Assembly: GCA_914767715.1 (NCBI GenBank)
Contig: OU612072.1
Span: 5,516,001 to 5,580,000, forward strand
Length of the DNA: 64,000 nucleotides
Source of the DNA: Membranipora membranacea
Taxonomy: Eukaryota > Bryozoa > Gymnolaemata > Cheilostomatida > Membraniporidae
Direction: 5' to 3'
Part shown: positions 21,166 through 34,100 of the stretch, one piece after another
Layout: each line of letters starts with the position of its first letter
Numbering within the stretch: the stretch's first letter is position 1
The notes under the pieces: generated by a model
Told to the model about the DNA's origin: nothing
What the model saw: the letters and a program-made list of their open reading frames with translations, nothing else
Database searches by the model: none
Position numbers and translations under genes: made by a program

Positions 21166-24100
21166 AAATTTTAGAATCACAATGACTCTAGCTCAAAATC
21201 AAAAGGTATATTAGCATCAAATAACAGTTATATTGATTCCAAGATAGTTCCCCCTCCCTTTGAATTAATCAAATAAGAATCATATTTCAGAGTTAATTTG
21301 AATATTTATTCACCTACAACCAGTTTCAGGAGACAGTTGATTAATTCAGAGTATCAAATCACAGCTGATGGTTCTTTAATTGGCAGGTCATTTTAGTGTC
21401 AAAATAATTAATTGCAAGGGTGAAGTAGGGGAACTATCTCAAAATCAAAACAATGCTATTTTTTTTCTGTGTGTACTTGGCATTGAATTGGCATGAATAC
21501 AAGCCAACAGGGCATGCAAACTCTGTAGTGTTGACATGAGGTTAACTAGAGTACTGGTGGATAATACAACGACGAAGAGATGAAAAGAAATCACTAAACA
21601 ATCACATTAAATTGTACACAAATGCTTTGCCTTATCTCCTAGAGGATCAAATTTTGACATTTCTCCATAATACGCTGTCGATCACAGTTAAAACAGTGCA
21701 TATCTTTTTAGGAGAGGCCTGGATTATATTTGATATCTATTGGCCTGGATATTAACCAATGAAAATCTGAGATTGGATGTCTTCCAAGTCGACCACAATT
21801 ATTAATACGATGGCATAAAACTCCTAGACTTTTAATTTGAGGTACGAGTACTTTGCTATGCAACACATTTTTGTTTACTGGTGAATTCCAAATGATGAAT
21901 TATTCTTTCAATTTTCAGGAAGAGAGTCTACGATTCCCCCCCCCCCCACTGCATCACATCTTATGCGAGAAGTCCAGTGCAGAACTGATGATCTATTATG
22001 TGCCTTCAATTGTGAAGGTGTAAACAGGCACCTAGCTGAGGCGGTGAATCTTTCCATATATATGAGGGATCCAAGTCGATGATGGGAATCTGCACATTCT
22101 ATACAAACTATCAATTCATTATCAAATAATTATCGCTACTGTCAATTCGTCAATTCACTATTTTTGTGTACATATTATGTGATGGAAAATATTTGATTTT
22201 GTACTTCACTACTTATTGACTAATGCAATCTTCGTCCACATTATTTTAATTTTCAGGTGAATATCGATTCTAGTTGTCTCCCCGTGTGAAGAAATGAGAT
22301 AACTCCCGCTATTTCCCATCCGGTCTTGATCATGAAATCTGGCAGTGGGTGTGGATTTTTTTGTGTTTCATTGAAACCTACTTTGCATTTTTAGATTTGT
22401 GCATTATCTCAACACAGAAGGTCTTGCTTGTACGTATACGACACCTCAAGATTACACAGTCCAAACAGCCTTATACTTGCCAATATATAAAGGTCCTGAT
22501 TTTATTATGCAGTGGTCAAAACATGACGAACTGATAGCAGAAGGGTTTTCAGTGGCTATTCATGAGGAGTATCACATTTTGAAAAAGGCTTTTGGAGCTA
22601 GCAAGACAGTATAGTTCATATATAACGCAATCGAGAAATTAGCTTTTGTACCAATTGAGTGGGAAAAAGGCAAAATGTTTAAAATCGAAGTGTAGATGAG
22701 TGCAAAAGTATTACGTAATAAAAGCAAAGGTACAATCTGACAGCCTACTGTTAGAGTCTAAACGACCCAACTGTAAATGCACAAAGATCATACCCAAGTG
22801 CCCACACTAGCTGCAGTCATCACTGCCCCAATCCACAAGAGGTTATGCTCACAGGCACGCAAGTCTGAGAGGCTTTCTCCACTCCCTTTAGATATTTATT
22901 GTACTGTGAAAATCACGCAATTAGTTTTTAATGACAGATTTACCGATGAGGTAGTTTTGAGGCTACACTCTGATTTATCTCTAAACTAGCTATTTGACAA
23001 TACTTGGAGCATAACTCCTAATCTATCAACATTGCCTTCCACCCTGTGGACATGATATGCCAATTTTATATAGAGGGTTAAAAAATGGCTGATGATTCTC
23101 ACAAGCAATTGAATTGGGCCTCATCGTTATTTATAATTACTCTCATTGCTAACGACAAATCTCAGCACCAAGTCTAATAATTAGACAGCCGCACCGTCCA
23201 AAATTACAGACAGCCTGGAGCATCTTTTTAATTAAACCCAACAAATGTGTTTCAGAGGATAAGACAAGCTATATCATTGGACAGACCTAAAAAAGTTTTA
23301 TGAGCTTGTAGGTTCTCAAGATGCTCTCAAATTCTCTGAAAGTTGAGAATTATTTCAGATATTGATTTTTGAGCTAGAAGTTGCCCCCGAACCATAGGCT
23401 TTAGTCGGGGCAGTAGACTTAATTTTGATATCTAATCTCAAGTGATTTAGTTTTATAGATTACTAATCTATGACAACTCCATTCTTTTCTTGCGCAATGC
23501 CTCATGCCCAATTTCTCCCCTGCTCTCCTGCATCCACTTTCTGAAGGGGAGATTAATCCTGGGAAGACCCCTCTACGGCTACTCACAGTATTGTGAGCAT
23601 TGACCAAAGATTCTAAAATCCATCTGTGGTTTCGGCTCTAAGCTTATCTATCAATAAACCTCTAATGTAGTTTAGGGTCATTGTTAGTTCTGCCTAGCAG
23701 TATATTGAATCAGTTATAGATGTATCCGCTACTGGATCAGGCTCTTATCTGCTAGTATACCAAGCCTCTGTTAGGCTCACTTGATCCACTAGTAAGTCCT
23801 TCTCTACAAAAATTCCCAGGGTCTGGCCCATGTTCCTGGTTGTTTGCTAAAGCTCTGCTAGGTTGACTTAATTTTGCTTGCATTTTTAGCTTGAATTCCA
23901 GACTCTAACCATGTAATGATTGAGCAAACCACAATCACCCTTTTCTTTTCTCTAGTACTACATTCGAAAACCCGCTTGAGAATTTTCGTTAGTACAGAAT
24001 AAAAATTGTATGTGGATGGGCATAGTTCCCAAAATTAAAAAAGATAATATGACATATTCTTTTTCGACTAATTGTAAAGAATGGTTTTGTTAATATGTAA

Positions 24101-25182
24101 GCTTGCTTGAGAGCTGTGTCAGGGGCATGGCCCAGAGTGCAATTCTATAGAGTAAGTTTGGGTGAAAAAATGAGTAATATAGGTCTACCATATTTTTGGT
24201 ATAATAAGTCAAGAATAATGCCTAAAATTTGTGTTTAAATTGAGTCTGTTGGCGATGCACCAAGTTTGAACTTTTGAGATTTTTTGCCTTGGTAAGTTTT
24301 GGTTAGTCCAGAAAATATTTGTTTCATCTGTATAAAGTATATATCTGAGTGAGGAAACAGCTTTCAACCAAGTCATTGATCAAGATTAACATAAACCTAA
24401 AGCCCAACTCTGAGTTTTATGTAAAATGTATGTTGTATTATGCCATTGTTGAAATAATAGTTGTTCTTGAAAGGGTTAATCAACAGTTGACATGTTAGGT
24501 CTACTTCATTAAAAGTAAAATCTTTAGGAAGGCTAAATAATGTAATTATTCATACTGAATACAAACTCCATACAGTATGTAGGCAAAGAAATCAAAATCA
24601 GTCAAATTATTAGAAAAAACGAATTCCGCACCAATTCCGATACCTTGGCATTATCCTATAATCCGAGCAATCTTTAGGCAAAATTTAGATTAGATTATCG
24701 AAAATTATTTACGCAGCTTTCTAGTTGGGGGAGTGACATTTCAAACAAACATAACGGGACGGGGTGGGTTTAACTGTGTAATACCAAAATACAGTGATAC
24801 AATTGAAGGGTTGGAAACAATGTGTATGTATGTGTTTAGTAGGAGTAGCGAATTAAACTCAGATTATTTTTAGGTTATGGCACAAATACTGTAAAACATA
24901 TCACTTCCCTACAACACTCTCAGATACGGTTTTCACATTCAACAACTTGTTAATGTGCTGAGTAAAAGGTTTTGCATACTGTGTGCAGTCAGTCTATTGA
25001 CTCTCATGTCAGAAAGTGTCACTAATGTATGTCATACATTCCTGGAACTCTTAGTATATTATACATAATAGTAGCTTCTCTACTGAGTGTTACTAACATT
25101 CTCATAGTTATTCTCTAGGCCTACATTGGCATATGTAGACCTATCACCTTGTGATGATGAAGTGACACTTCTAAGCTGATGA
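21166..25182. repeat. Intergenic spacer 2 (3' of gene B)
   Basis: Homologous to spacers 1 and 3 but more diverged and shorter. It lacks the RTE-like insertion (empty target near 24422), the Ty3/gypsy block (junction near 24780) and about 1.2 kb near its right side. The poly-C run is at about 21937-21945. It holds no supported gene. The minus-strand ORF at 23419-23607 is a broken version of the shared spacer ORF. Confidence 0.7.
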
Positions 25183-28100
25183 TTATCTCCGCATATATTC
25201 TGCATACACATGATCATCTTCTACTCTAGCCCTGCTCAGCACCTCATACTGTGAGGATAAGGTAGCATACTGATGATCTTCTTTAGAAGGGATCAAGTTA
25301 TCAAGTACAGTCTCATAGTCAGCAGTTGTCTGTGGTCTGGATGTATGAACATCAAGGTTTATCTCCTCGTATTCCCTTGGGTCTTATTAAATAAGAAATA
25401 CACTAAATTTACTAATGATTCAGATGTAAAGATTCACAGCTAAAGATCATACTGTGGTCTGAAAATAGCCACAAAATAAATAGCAAAGAAACTAGACATT
25501 AATTTGACACATAATAATAAACTTATAGGCCAGAAGCAGCTATAGCATAAGTTGTTATGGCACGGAAATATTTGATGGCAGGATACTGATCACGTTTTAT
25601 ATTTCGTTGATGTATGTTCTGTAAAATTCACCGGGTTTGCCCAGTTGTAGTGGTCATATTTAGAAATTAAAAGGTGTTTTGTTTTGGCATTATATGTGTG
25701 AAGAAATAACTCCCATTCTGTGTAATCTAACTAATTTAATCATCAGGGAATTCCAGGTTGAAATTGCATTGTGGGACTTGTTGACATGGCAATTAATTAA
25801 AGAAGTAAACTTGTAGAGAAGTTTGCTCGTATCAGACCAGCACAAATTGAAAAAATTCAATTGAATTCTGTCAAACTTTTTATGGGACTAATATGATATT
25901 GTATGGTCTTAAGACCACTGTCTTTGGGCATTTACAAACAACATTTTTTGATGTTTCAATTGCCTATTATGACATTTTTCGGCTGGATATATTTTGCATA
26001 ACACATGAGCAAAGAGTTCAATGAGTGCCTCACTTTCCAGAAAGAAACCCAACTTTCAGATTCTGAAAAACTTAGATATGCCAGCTTCGCATTCTTTCCT
26101 AACATGCTAATGACATGATATGGGGATATGCGGTAGCGCTGTCTCTCACCAACCACCTCATGCAATGATAAAACATATACAATGTAGAACCCAGGACTAT
26201 AGTCTTGACTTGTGCCAACTGCATCAAACTCTTGACTTCCTACTAATAACATATCGATAGTGTGAATATTTGGGATATGCAGTAGTGCTGCGGCTGACCT
26301 CTTCAACTGGGTACACACTTTTTTCCTACATCGAATTTGTCTCACGCTATCATGTTTTGAGCAGTTATACGTCTAGGCTGCTTTTTGTCTTGTTCTCGTT
26401 GAGATGTAGTGCTGTTGCTGACCACCTTTTATAATGATGTGATAGAATATATTGTTGAAATCATACATATAGTCGTGTTTCCTGCTGACCATATCAATCA
26501 CTTAACATTTCACTTAGCTAACCGATTGTGAAGAAAATTGCAGGTATGCTGCCGCGCTGCCGCTGACGTGATTGCTACAACAGGATACACTCTCAATTTT
26601 GGATTCAGCACGTTGTTCTGCCCTAGATATACCCTTGTTTTAAACTCGTAATATTTCACTTATTATTAGCGATTGTGAGAAAAATTGCGAGATGCTGCCG
26701 CGCTGCCGATCTTCCGCTGACATGATTGCTATGACTGGGTCCATTTGCCTGCATTCCGAGTGGCTCCCAATCCACTGGATATGCTGCCGCGCTGCCGCTG
26801 ACAAGATTGCTACAACTGGGTACACCCTTAATTTTGGATTCAGCACGTTGTTTCACCCTAGAAACACGCTTTATTGAATTCTTAACATTTCACTCATTAT
26901 ATGTAGTTTTGAGAAATATTGCGGATATGCTGCCGCAAGACAGTATCATACTAACCTCATAAAGATCTGACATTATACTTATTGAAAATTTTAAAGTCTG
27001 CTGGTGTTAGATCAGGACAAATTATTTGTCCTGATCTAACACAAGCAGACTTCTGCAAGTTTACTTGGTAAATAAATTGGCAACTCAACGAAATCCCCAC
27101 AATGCAGTTTCAACCTGGAATTCCCTAAAGAATAGATTAGTAAGATTACACTGAATAATAGTTATGTCCCCACACATATAATGCAAAAACAAAACAATTT
27201 TTAATTTCTAAACATGAACACTACAACTGGGTACATCCAGTGAATTTTACAGAAGAAACATCAGTGAAGTATAAAATGCGATCAGTTTCCTGCCATCAAA
27301 AATAATTGTCCATGCCATTATTTTATAGAGCAGTTACAGCTAGGCTGCTTCTGGCCTATTAACAAACAGATAAAACCAAGCTTGACAGTCCGTTCTTTAT
27401 CTAGTTATTTCTCTGTCATGTTATGCAAATCAACCTTCACAGTTGACAATAAGGGAATTTGATTCGAGCAATGAGTGAGTTTTTGTGATAGTAGAAGCTA
27501 GAATATCATCACTCACCGTCGGTTTGGGAAGAGCTTGCTGCCGGAGAGTTCTCATTGCCGCTAATACTATCTGTACTGCAAATGGTAGTGAAGCAGTATG
27601 AACTAAGGTCAGAGCAGGTAGGCACAATTTATTGAGGTTTATTTCACCTCTACACTGAATTTTACATTTACAAATTTACAAACACAGTCAGTAACATCAT
27701 GAACCACAACATTGGTGTACATTAAAATTTCCAAACTTTGAATAACTAAACTTACGTCTTGGTTTGCTGCATATTTCTTTCCTTCAAAAGTATGACCAGT
27801 AATATGATGAGTGTACCAACAGCCAAGTATACAATCACTATTCCAGCAATGACTCCGGATGACAGATCACCTTTAGGCTCTATACTCTCTTGGTCTAGAG
27901 GAACTGTGGGGACACAATCAAATCTTGGCAAAATCCATTGGATGCAACAGCTTGAAGATAATTATTTAATTAGTATGATGGCATGAACATGGGATGAATC
28001 GAACAATTTTGCCTCTGTATATTACACTGTAAATTTAGCAGGAGCATGCATAGTCATGAATAAGAAGGATATAAGGATTGAATACCTCAGTATTAGACTG

Positions 28101-31100
28101 TGGTTAAGAGTTATTACTGTGACGACAACAACAAAAAATTTATGGCCCGCCACATAGAACCATGCAGGCCAATTTTTAAAATAAGGGGATAGAAGGCTTT
28201 CCAAATATGACTAGATGTTGTTTCGTATGGCAAGTTTTCTGATTGAAATAATCGATTTTTTATTCCAAAGGAATCCTTAAGATTTAAACAGACTTGTGAG
28301 CATCACATGCAGATCCAAGGTCTGCTTACACACTACTTTGCTAGCTTTATAAACAGGGTTATACCTTGAATATCAGCGATAGGTTGATCCAACACTTGAA
28401 CAATAACATCGGTTTGTCCCTGTAAGAATAGTCAAAGTCAAAGACAAAGATGATTCAATAACTTTCTAGTATCACACTATGGGAGGCACATAGACATTAA
28501 TAAAGAATAATGCACTGATTTACCGATATCAGATTCGACTATGATGCGAACGAATTGCACCAATGCTAGCTGGATATAATCGGTTATCAAGAGATATTTG
28601 ATTATTTTCAAGTTGATTTGTGGTTAATATATTTGATTTTAATTGAATTGCAAAGTCACACATCACCGAAATAAGGAAGCAGAATCGTTACCATAGACCA
28701 GTTAGAGACTTGTATGGATGCAAATGCACTGCTTCCACACTTGGTACAAATAAAAACTTATGGTAGGGAAGCAACCTTTCAGAAGCATACTATACGAAAT
28801 ATTTGTGTTTCTTGACCCTGGATTGTTTTCTAAGCTGTGGAAAACACACCCATATAATAAGAATGGGAGCCAGATGTAGTTTCATAAAGCATATTTTTAT
28901 TTCTACATCAATCGAATTGTACACTGTTAGCTACTTCCTTCTAGAATTCTAAGAAATTAACTGACACCAACTAAAATGCCCCCTAGAGGCACTGAAATTA
29001 ACTTAATGCGTGTATTTAATTGGCTAAAAGACAATTTGCGTGCCAATTTTGTCGGGTGTGTCTGTTATTATATGTCATTTATAGGCCCAAAAGGTCATCA
29101 GGGTTTACAATCAAAAGTTTCAACTTGAGCATGAGTGTCAAATATTTGGGTGTATCAGTGAATCATCTCATCATGAAAATAGCAATCTGTTTTATCGATG
29201 GAATCCCATTTAATTGGTTGTTTCTCACGCAATACTAATTCTATGCCCTCCAATACCAGGCAATGATCAAGAAGCAATGTGATTAGGGTGCCAGAACTTC
29301 AACACGCTTCCCAGTTTTGTTAGTCACTTTAATTATCTGGTTCAGTGACTCGTCATACTTTTTCTCCCATGAAATAAAACCTACCTCTATTCGGACATCA
29401 ACACCGTAGTAAACATTGTATCCAGATCCTTTTTCAAGTAGAACATTGCGAACTCCATTGTACATTAGGCCATCACCTACTGGAAATCGGTAGCCTGTAG
29501 AATAAGAATTAATAATTGATTGCAAGATAGTTAAGGTCATATGTAATATCAATATGAAAAGTTATGATTTGGTCAGCGATGTGAATATTTGTGAAAAAAC
29601 CAAGCTGCCAAGGTCAACTAATAACGTCATTGCAAGATCGACTAATAGTATCATGTCTTTTCATCTAAGACTAGATCAAGTTAACTTTTATACAGCCATG
29701 GCAAATTGATTAAGCTTGTTTACGTACCAGCTGGAGGGGTTTCTGTGAGAATGGCAGCCAAGTAATAATCTAGACTGCAATCTGCTGCTTCTGTGAAGTT
29801 GAGTAATGGGTCAAATGTGGTAGGCCCAGCCCGTTCTGGTAAGATCTGATAGGAACAAGACTGAGATGCTCGTCTCTTTCTTCCTCTTTTCTCTGCAGCT
29901 GTTTTCTTTGTGACAATAACTTTGTAAGCCCTGGAATACGACACGCATGAAGATAGAAGTCTCAATTTTTGTGAATACATCACAAAATTAATTCAATGTT
30001 TTCATTTGCTATTTTCTTTCAGTTTCGAACATTGCAAAATGTAGGAAAAAAATTGACAAGCGTCTACTGATATATTCCCTCGTATTTGGGCAGCAATATA
30101 CCTTAGTTTCTGTTCATAAAATTATTTCCCCCAACAAATCGGAGCCTTTGTAGCATTTTAAAAATTATGAAGCTATCGAGGTTGCGTACTCACACAACTT
30201 CAGCGTTTTCAGGTGGTGTGATGGCAGGAAATGGTACTGGGAATATTCCACCTACTTCAGCAATCACTTTTTCCTCTTGAGGTTCAAAACTATCAACTGC
30301 AAACAAATCATTTCAGGATTATTAATTGATTTCAACCAGTTATCCCTTCCTGCATTGTTCAACAACAGATATTACACCTGTATGCTCACCTCATCAGGAT
30401 GAAACTTCTAGTTTGTGATATATCTGACTCTTATTACAGGTCAAGTCTGCATAATGCTTTTACTCATAATGTTTTCATTGCCTATTGTAATAAGGGATCA
30501 AAGATGGATTTTCGCCTTTGTCATAGATTCCCCTTTTATTTGGTTGATAAGTACTCACAATCTATATGGGTGATGGTAGATACTTCTTCACTGGCAGGAC
30601 CTCTGTTATATGTCTGGTTGTTAGATGTGAAGGCTGTGACATCACATTTCACTTCAGTACCAGCTGAGAAGCCACAGATATATACAGATATCGGTAATGT
30701 TCCTGCAGGTACTTCCTTCTCTATATCCAGATCAGTGCCATTATGCTTACATGTAATCTACAGCAATGCAAATGTAATCAGAAAAAAAATGAGAACAGGT
30801 GGGGGAAGAAAATTTAATCAGCTTTTGTCACTTTCCAAAGCATCTATGGTTTAGATTGAATCTCCTGATCCTGTAGGAGATAATTCAATATCATTTAATT
30901 TTCACAGCATGAGTTTTCCTGTTGCGAAATCAAGTTCGGGATATTCAGCTTATCCTTTGACTTGCCGCTCAAACAGCATAACAGCATTATTCGGTAATCA
31001 ATTGATAAATTTGTATATTTGTATACATTTTTCCCATAACTCATCTTACAACATTGAAGAGAATTTGAAAGTTTTACATGAAGCTAACAATCTAGAAATC

Positions 31101-34100
31101 TAACAATCTAGTTCAGTTTTAATCTTATATACCCTAGTGTTGTATTGAGCCAGCAAAAATGAAAATGAGCCGAGCCACTGAAATTTCCCTAAATTTGGGT
31201 ATGAGCCGGGTCGAGTCGAAAAGAGCCATGAAATGGATTTACATTCCGACTTCATAAGTCGATGTCCTACTCCTACACTGTCTTCAGATATCACAATTTA
31301 AAAGAATGATGGATATTCATCTACTAATCACTAGTGCAATTAGCTAATAGTACATGTTAAGTTTGATTCAGTTTGTAATATATAATCTAGACATAATGAA
31401 CAATGTTGAGACCAAGTTCCATCAAATTCTGTCAAGGATTTATCGAATTATAGATGTCTGAAGAAAGCTTTATGTAGTGTTGTAAGCCGTTCATAATAAT
31501 CACAGCAAAAGCATGACTAATAGCTATATGTTTTATCATCGTATAGTCTCTATTTCCCATATCATCACCTAAAATCCATATCATAGTGGTTAAGAGCGTG
31601 GACTGTAGTGCACTAGGTCTCAGGTTCGAGTCCAGTATTTTGACCATCACTCTAGTAGATGAGACCCGTAAGGATGTAGACCTCTGACCCGACTTGACCC
31701 TAACATGACCCAACCGACATTACCGTTGATTACAGTTTACTCACTTGGTATTTCGTGATTGGACCATTTACATTGCTCGTAGCATTTGACCATCGGATAT
31801 TCACACATGTCTTGTTAACTGCTAGTAGAGAAATGCCACTGGGAGCAGCTGAGAATATAACCAAAAAATATAAATCAAATAATCCACGATAAAAGAAAGA
31901 CTTTTTCCAAGGGCCAATGCCCTTTGAGAGCCATAATTCTTTTCTTATGATTTAGAGAGGTAACAAGTTTATTATTTTCAAACGGCTTTGGTTAAAGGGG
32001 AAAGGTTCAGTTTGCAAATAAGCCAGTGCATCCTTCAGTTAGATTGAGCGATGCTTATTATAGTTATTGTTCACATGCTCTTTCAACTTGACAAATTTGG
32101 TCACACTCAGAATGTTTATAGTTCCATCAAAGAGTGAGCGTTTTGAGAACGAGACCCTGCAGATATCCCTCCCACACAGATTGAGCGACCAGATAGTGAT
32201 GTCGGCTGTTTTCAAATTGAAAGATGCCACAGAGGAATTAATATTAGAGGATTAATATCACAGTTGATTGAAAACAAACCTGTAGATATGGTTGTCAGTT
32301 GAAGTCTTGACCACACACTTTCCATGCCCTGGGAATTTACTGCTCTTACACTGACTTCATAATTTTTATGGGCCTTCAGTGTCACATCAAAAGCTATGTC
32401 CATAGAATTATAGGTGGTATCATCAACAGAGATTATATAAGTTAGAATCTGGTTCATCAAGGGCTCACAACCAGTTGTACCAGGTACCTACAAACCATAA
32501 AACAAAGATATGCATATCTATAAGAGCCATTTAATTTGAAATCCTCCAAACCATTTTTATGTCTTCCTTAAATCAGTTTCTGCTACATTGAATACTATAC
32601 AGGATCTTAAATTGGTGTGCGCTTATTAGAGAAGGAAAAGGGGATAAACAGTCGTATGCAAAACATTATCACCTGCCATCTGATGAACAATTTGACCGGT
32701 CTTTCTTCATTCTCCATATCTTCTGACTGAGTCACAGATATTTGTCCTGGTGTGCTGGGATCTGATTACCGAGAGGAAAAATAACAAGTGTCTTATAAAA
32801 AACCTTCTGATATTCATTCATGCCTTAATCGACTGAACTGGTTTGAAAGCCGTAGAAGGATTGCTTCATATTGACACGAAATTTGCATTTGTTGTACCAT
32901 GAATATTCGATTTGCGAGTCATTGTCATTTAATTGATAAAGATACATAGGATAAATTGGTCTTACCACTGCAGGTATAGGCGATGAAGTTTTCTGAAATG
33001 TCATGGATTTTATTTCCATGGCATGAGTGAATAGCTTGATTACATAAGAGTATGTTGTAGAGTGACTCAAACCAACATGAGAGATGATTATTGAAATGCT
33101 AAAAACTTTTCTTATGTGTATACAGCCAGTAAATACATTGTCAGGTTATTAGTTCATAGACTTCTTCCCCAGTCATGACAACAGCTTTGTGTAAGGTGAA
33201 AAAAGGAAAAAAAATGCCGGTGTGGCTCCTATGCCGTGACCAAAATGACTCAGTAGCTCATTTTGTTGTAAGGGATTTTATCAATTGGTCTCTGTTGCCA
33301 CAATCCCATGAGCAATTTTACATATAGACTTGACTCTGTTTGTTGCCGATTCACTCACCTTGACAAATGTATGGCGAAGTGCTTGCATTAAATCGTCGAT
33401 TAAGCAACACATGACTGTATGTTAAAATTTCGGCCTCAAAGAAATATTGAGTTGATGGTGTCAGGTTTTCTTGTGAGAAGAAAACGTCCTCTGTGCTGCC
33501 CATTATGATTCTCATTTGGATTTGATTCCTTTCACCTGCGGCGGATATCTCGTAAATTGTTAAACTGCATAAAAAGAAGAAAGGATAAAACAAGTTTTTG
33601 TTGTTGCATTTATAACCATGCCAATTCTTTCATGGTCAAAGAGGGGTTTAATTGAAGCACCAATGAGTGTTACACATTTGGTCACATTTGTGGATACATT
33701 GGGCCTGTAGATAAGCTCAACATTTCATTCCTCACTTTTATGGTTAGTTGTGTTGTTCATGATAGTCATGTGACAAGCTGAGAACAAAAAAAAATTAAAT
33801 CTCGCGGAAGTTATTTTATTGAAATAACAAAGCCTCATCATGATTTCACATTCTCAATTATGAAGGATATAAAACCTCTCAATTCTGAATGTTGATATGG
33901 GTGTTAGAGCTGCTGCTGTTGACCCTTTTAAGCAGTGACAGGTTTTGACAAAAATTATTGGAAGCTACTTTTCCAGTGATCGTGGCTCAAAACCGTCACC
34001 CATTTAGGTCACAGCGGTGAAAAGTGAACATAGACCACATCTGCTGAGCAAGGTAATTTATCCGATTTAATAATTTGGTATAATTTGGTAGCCATGTTTC

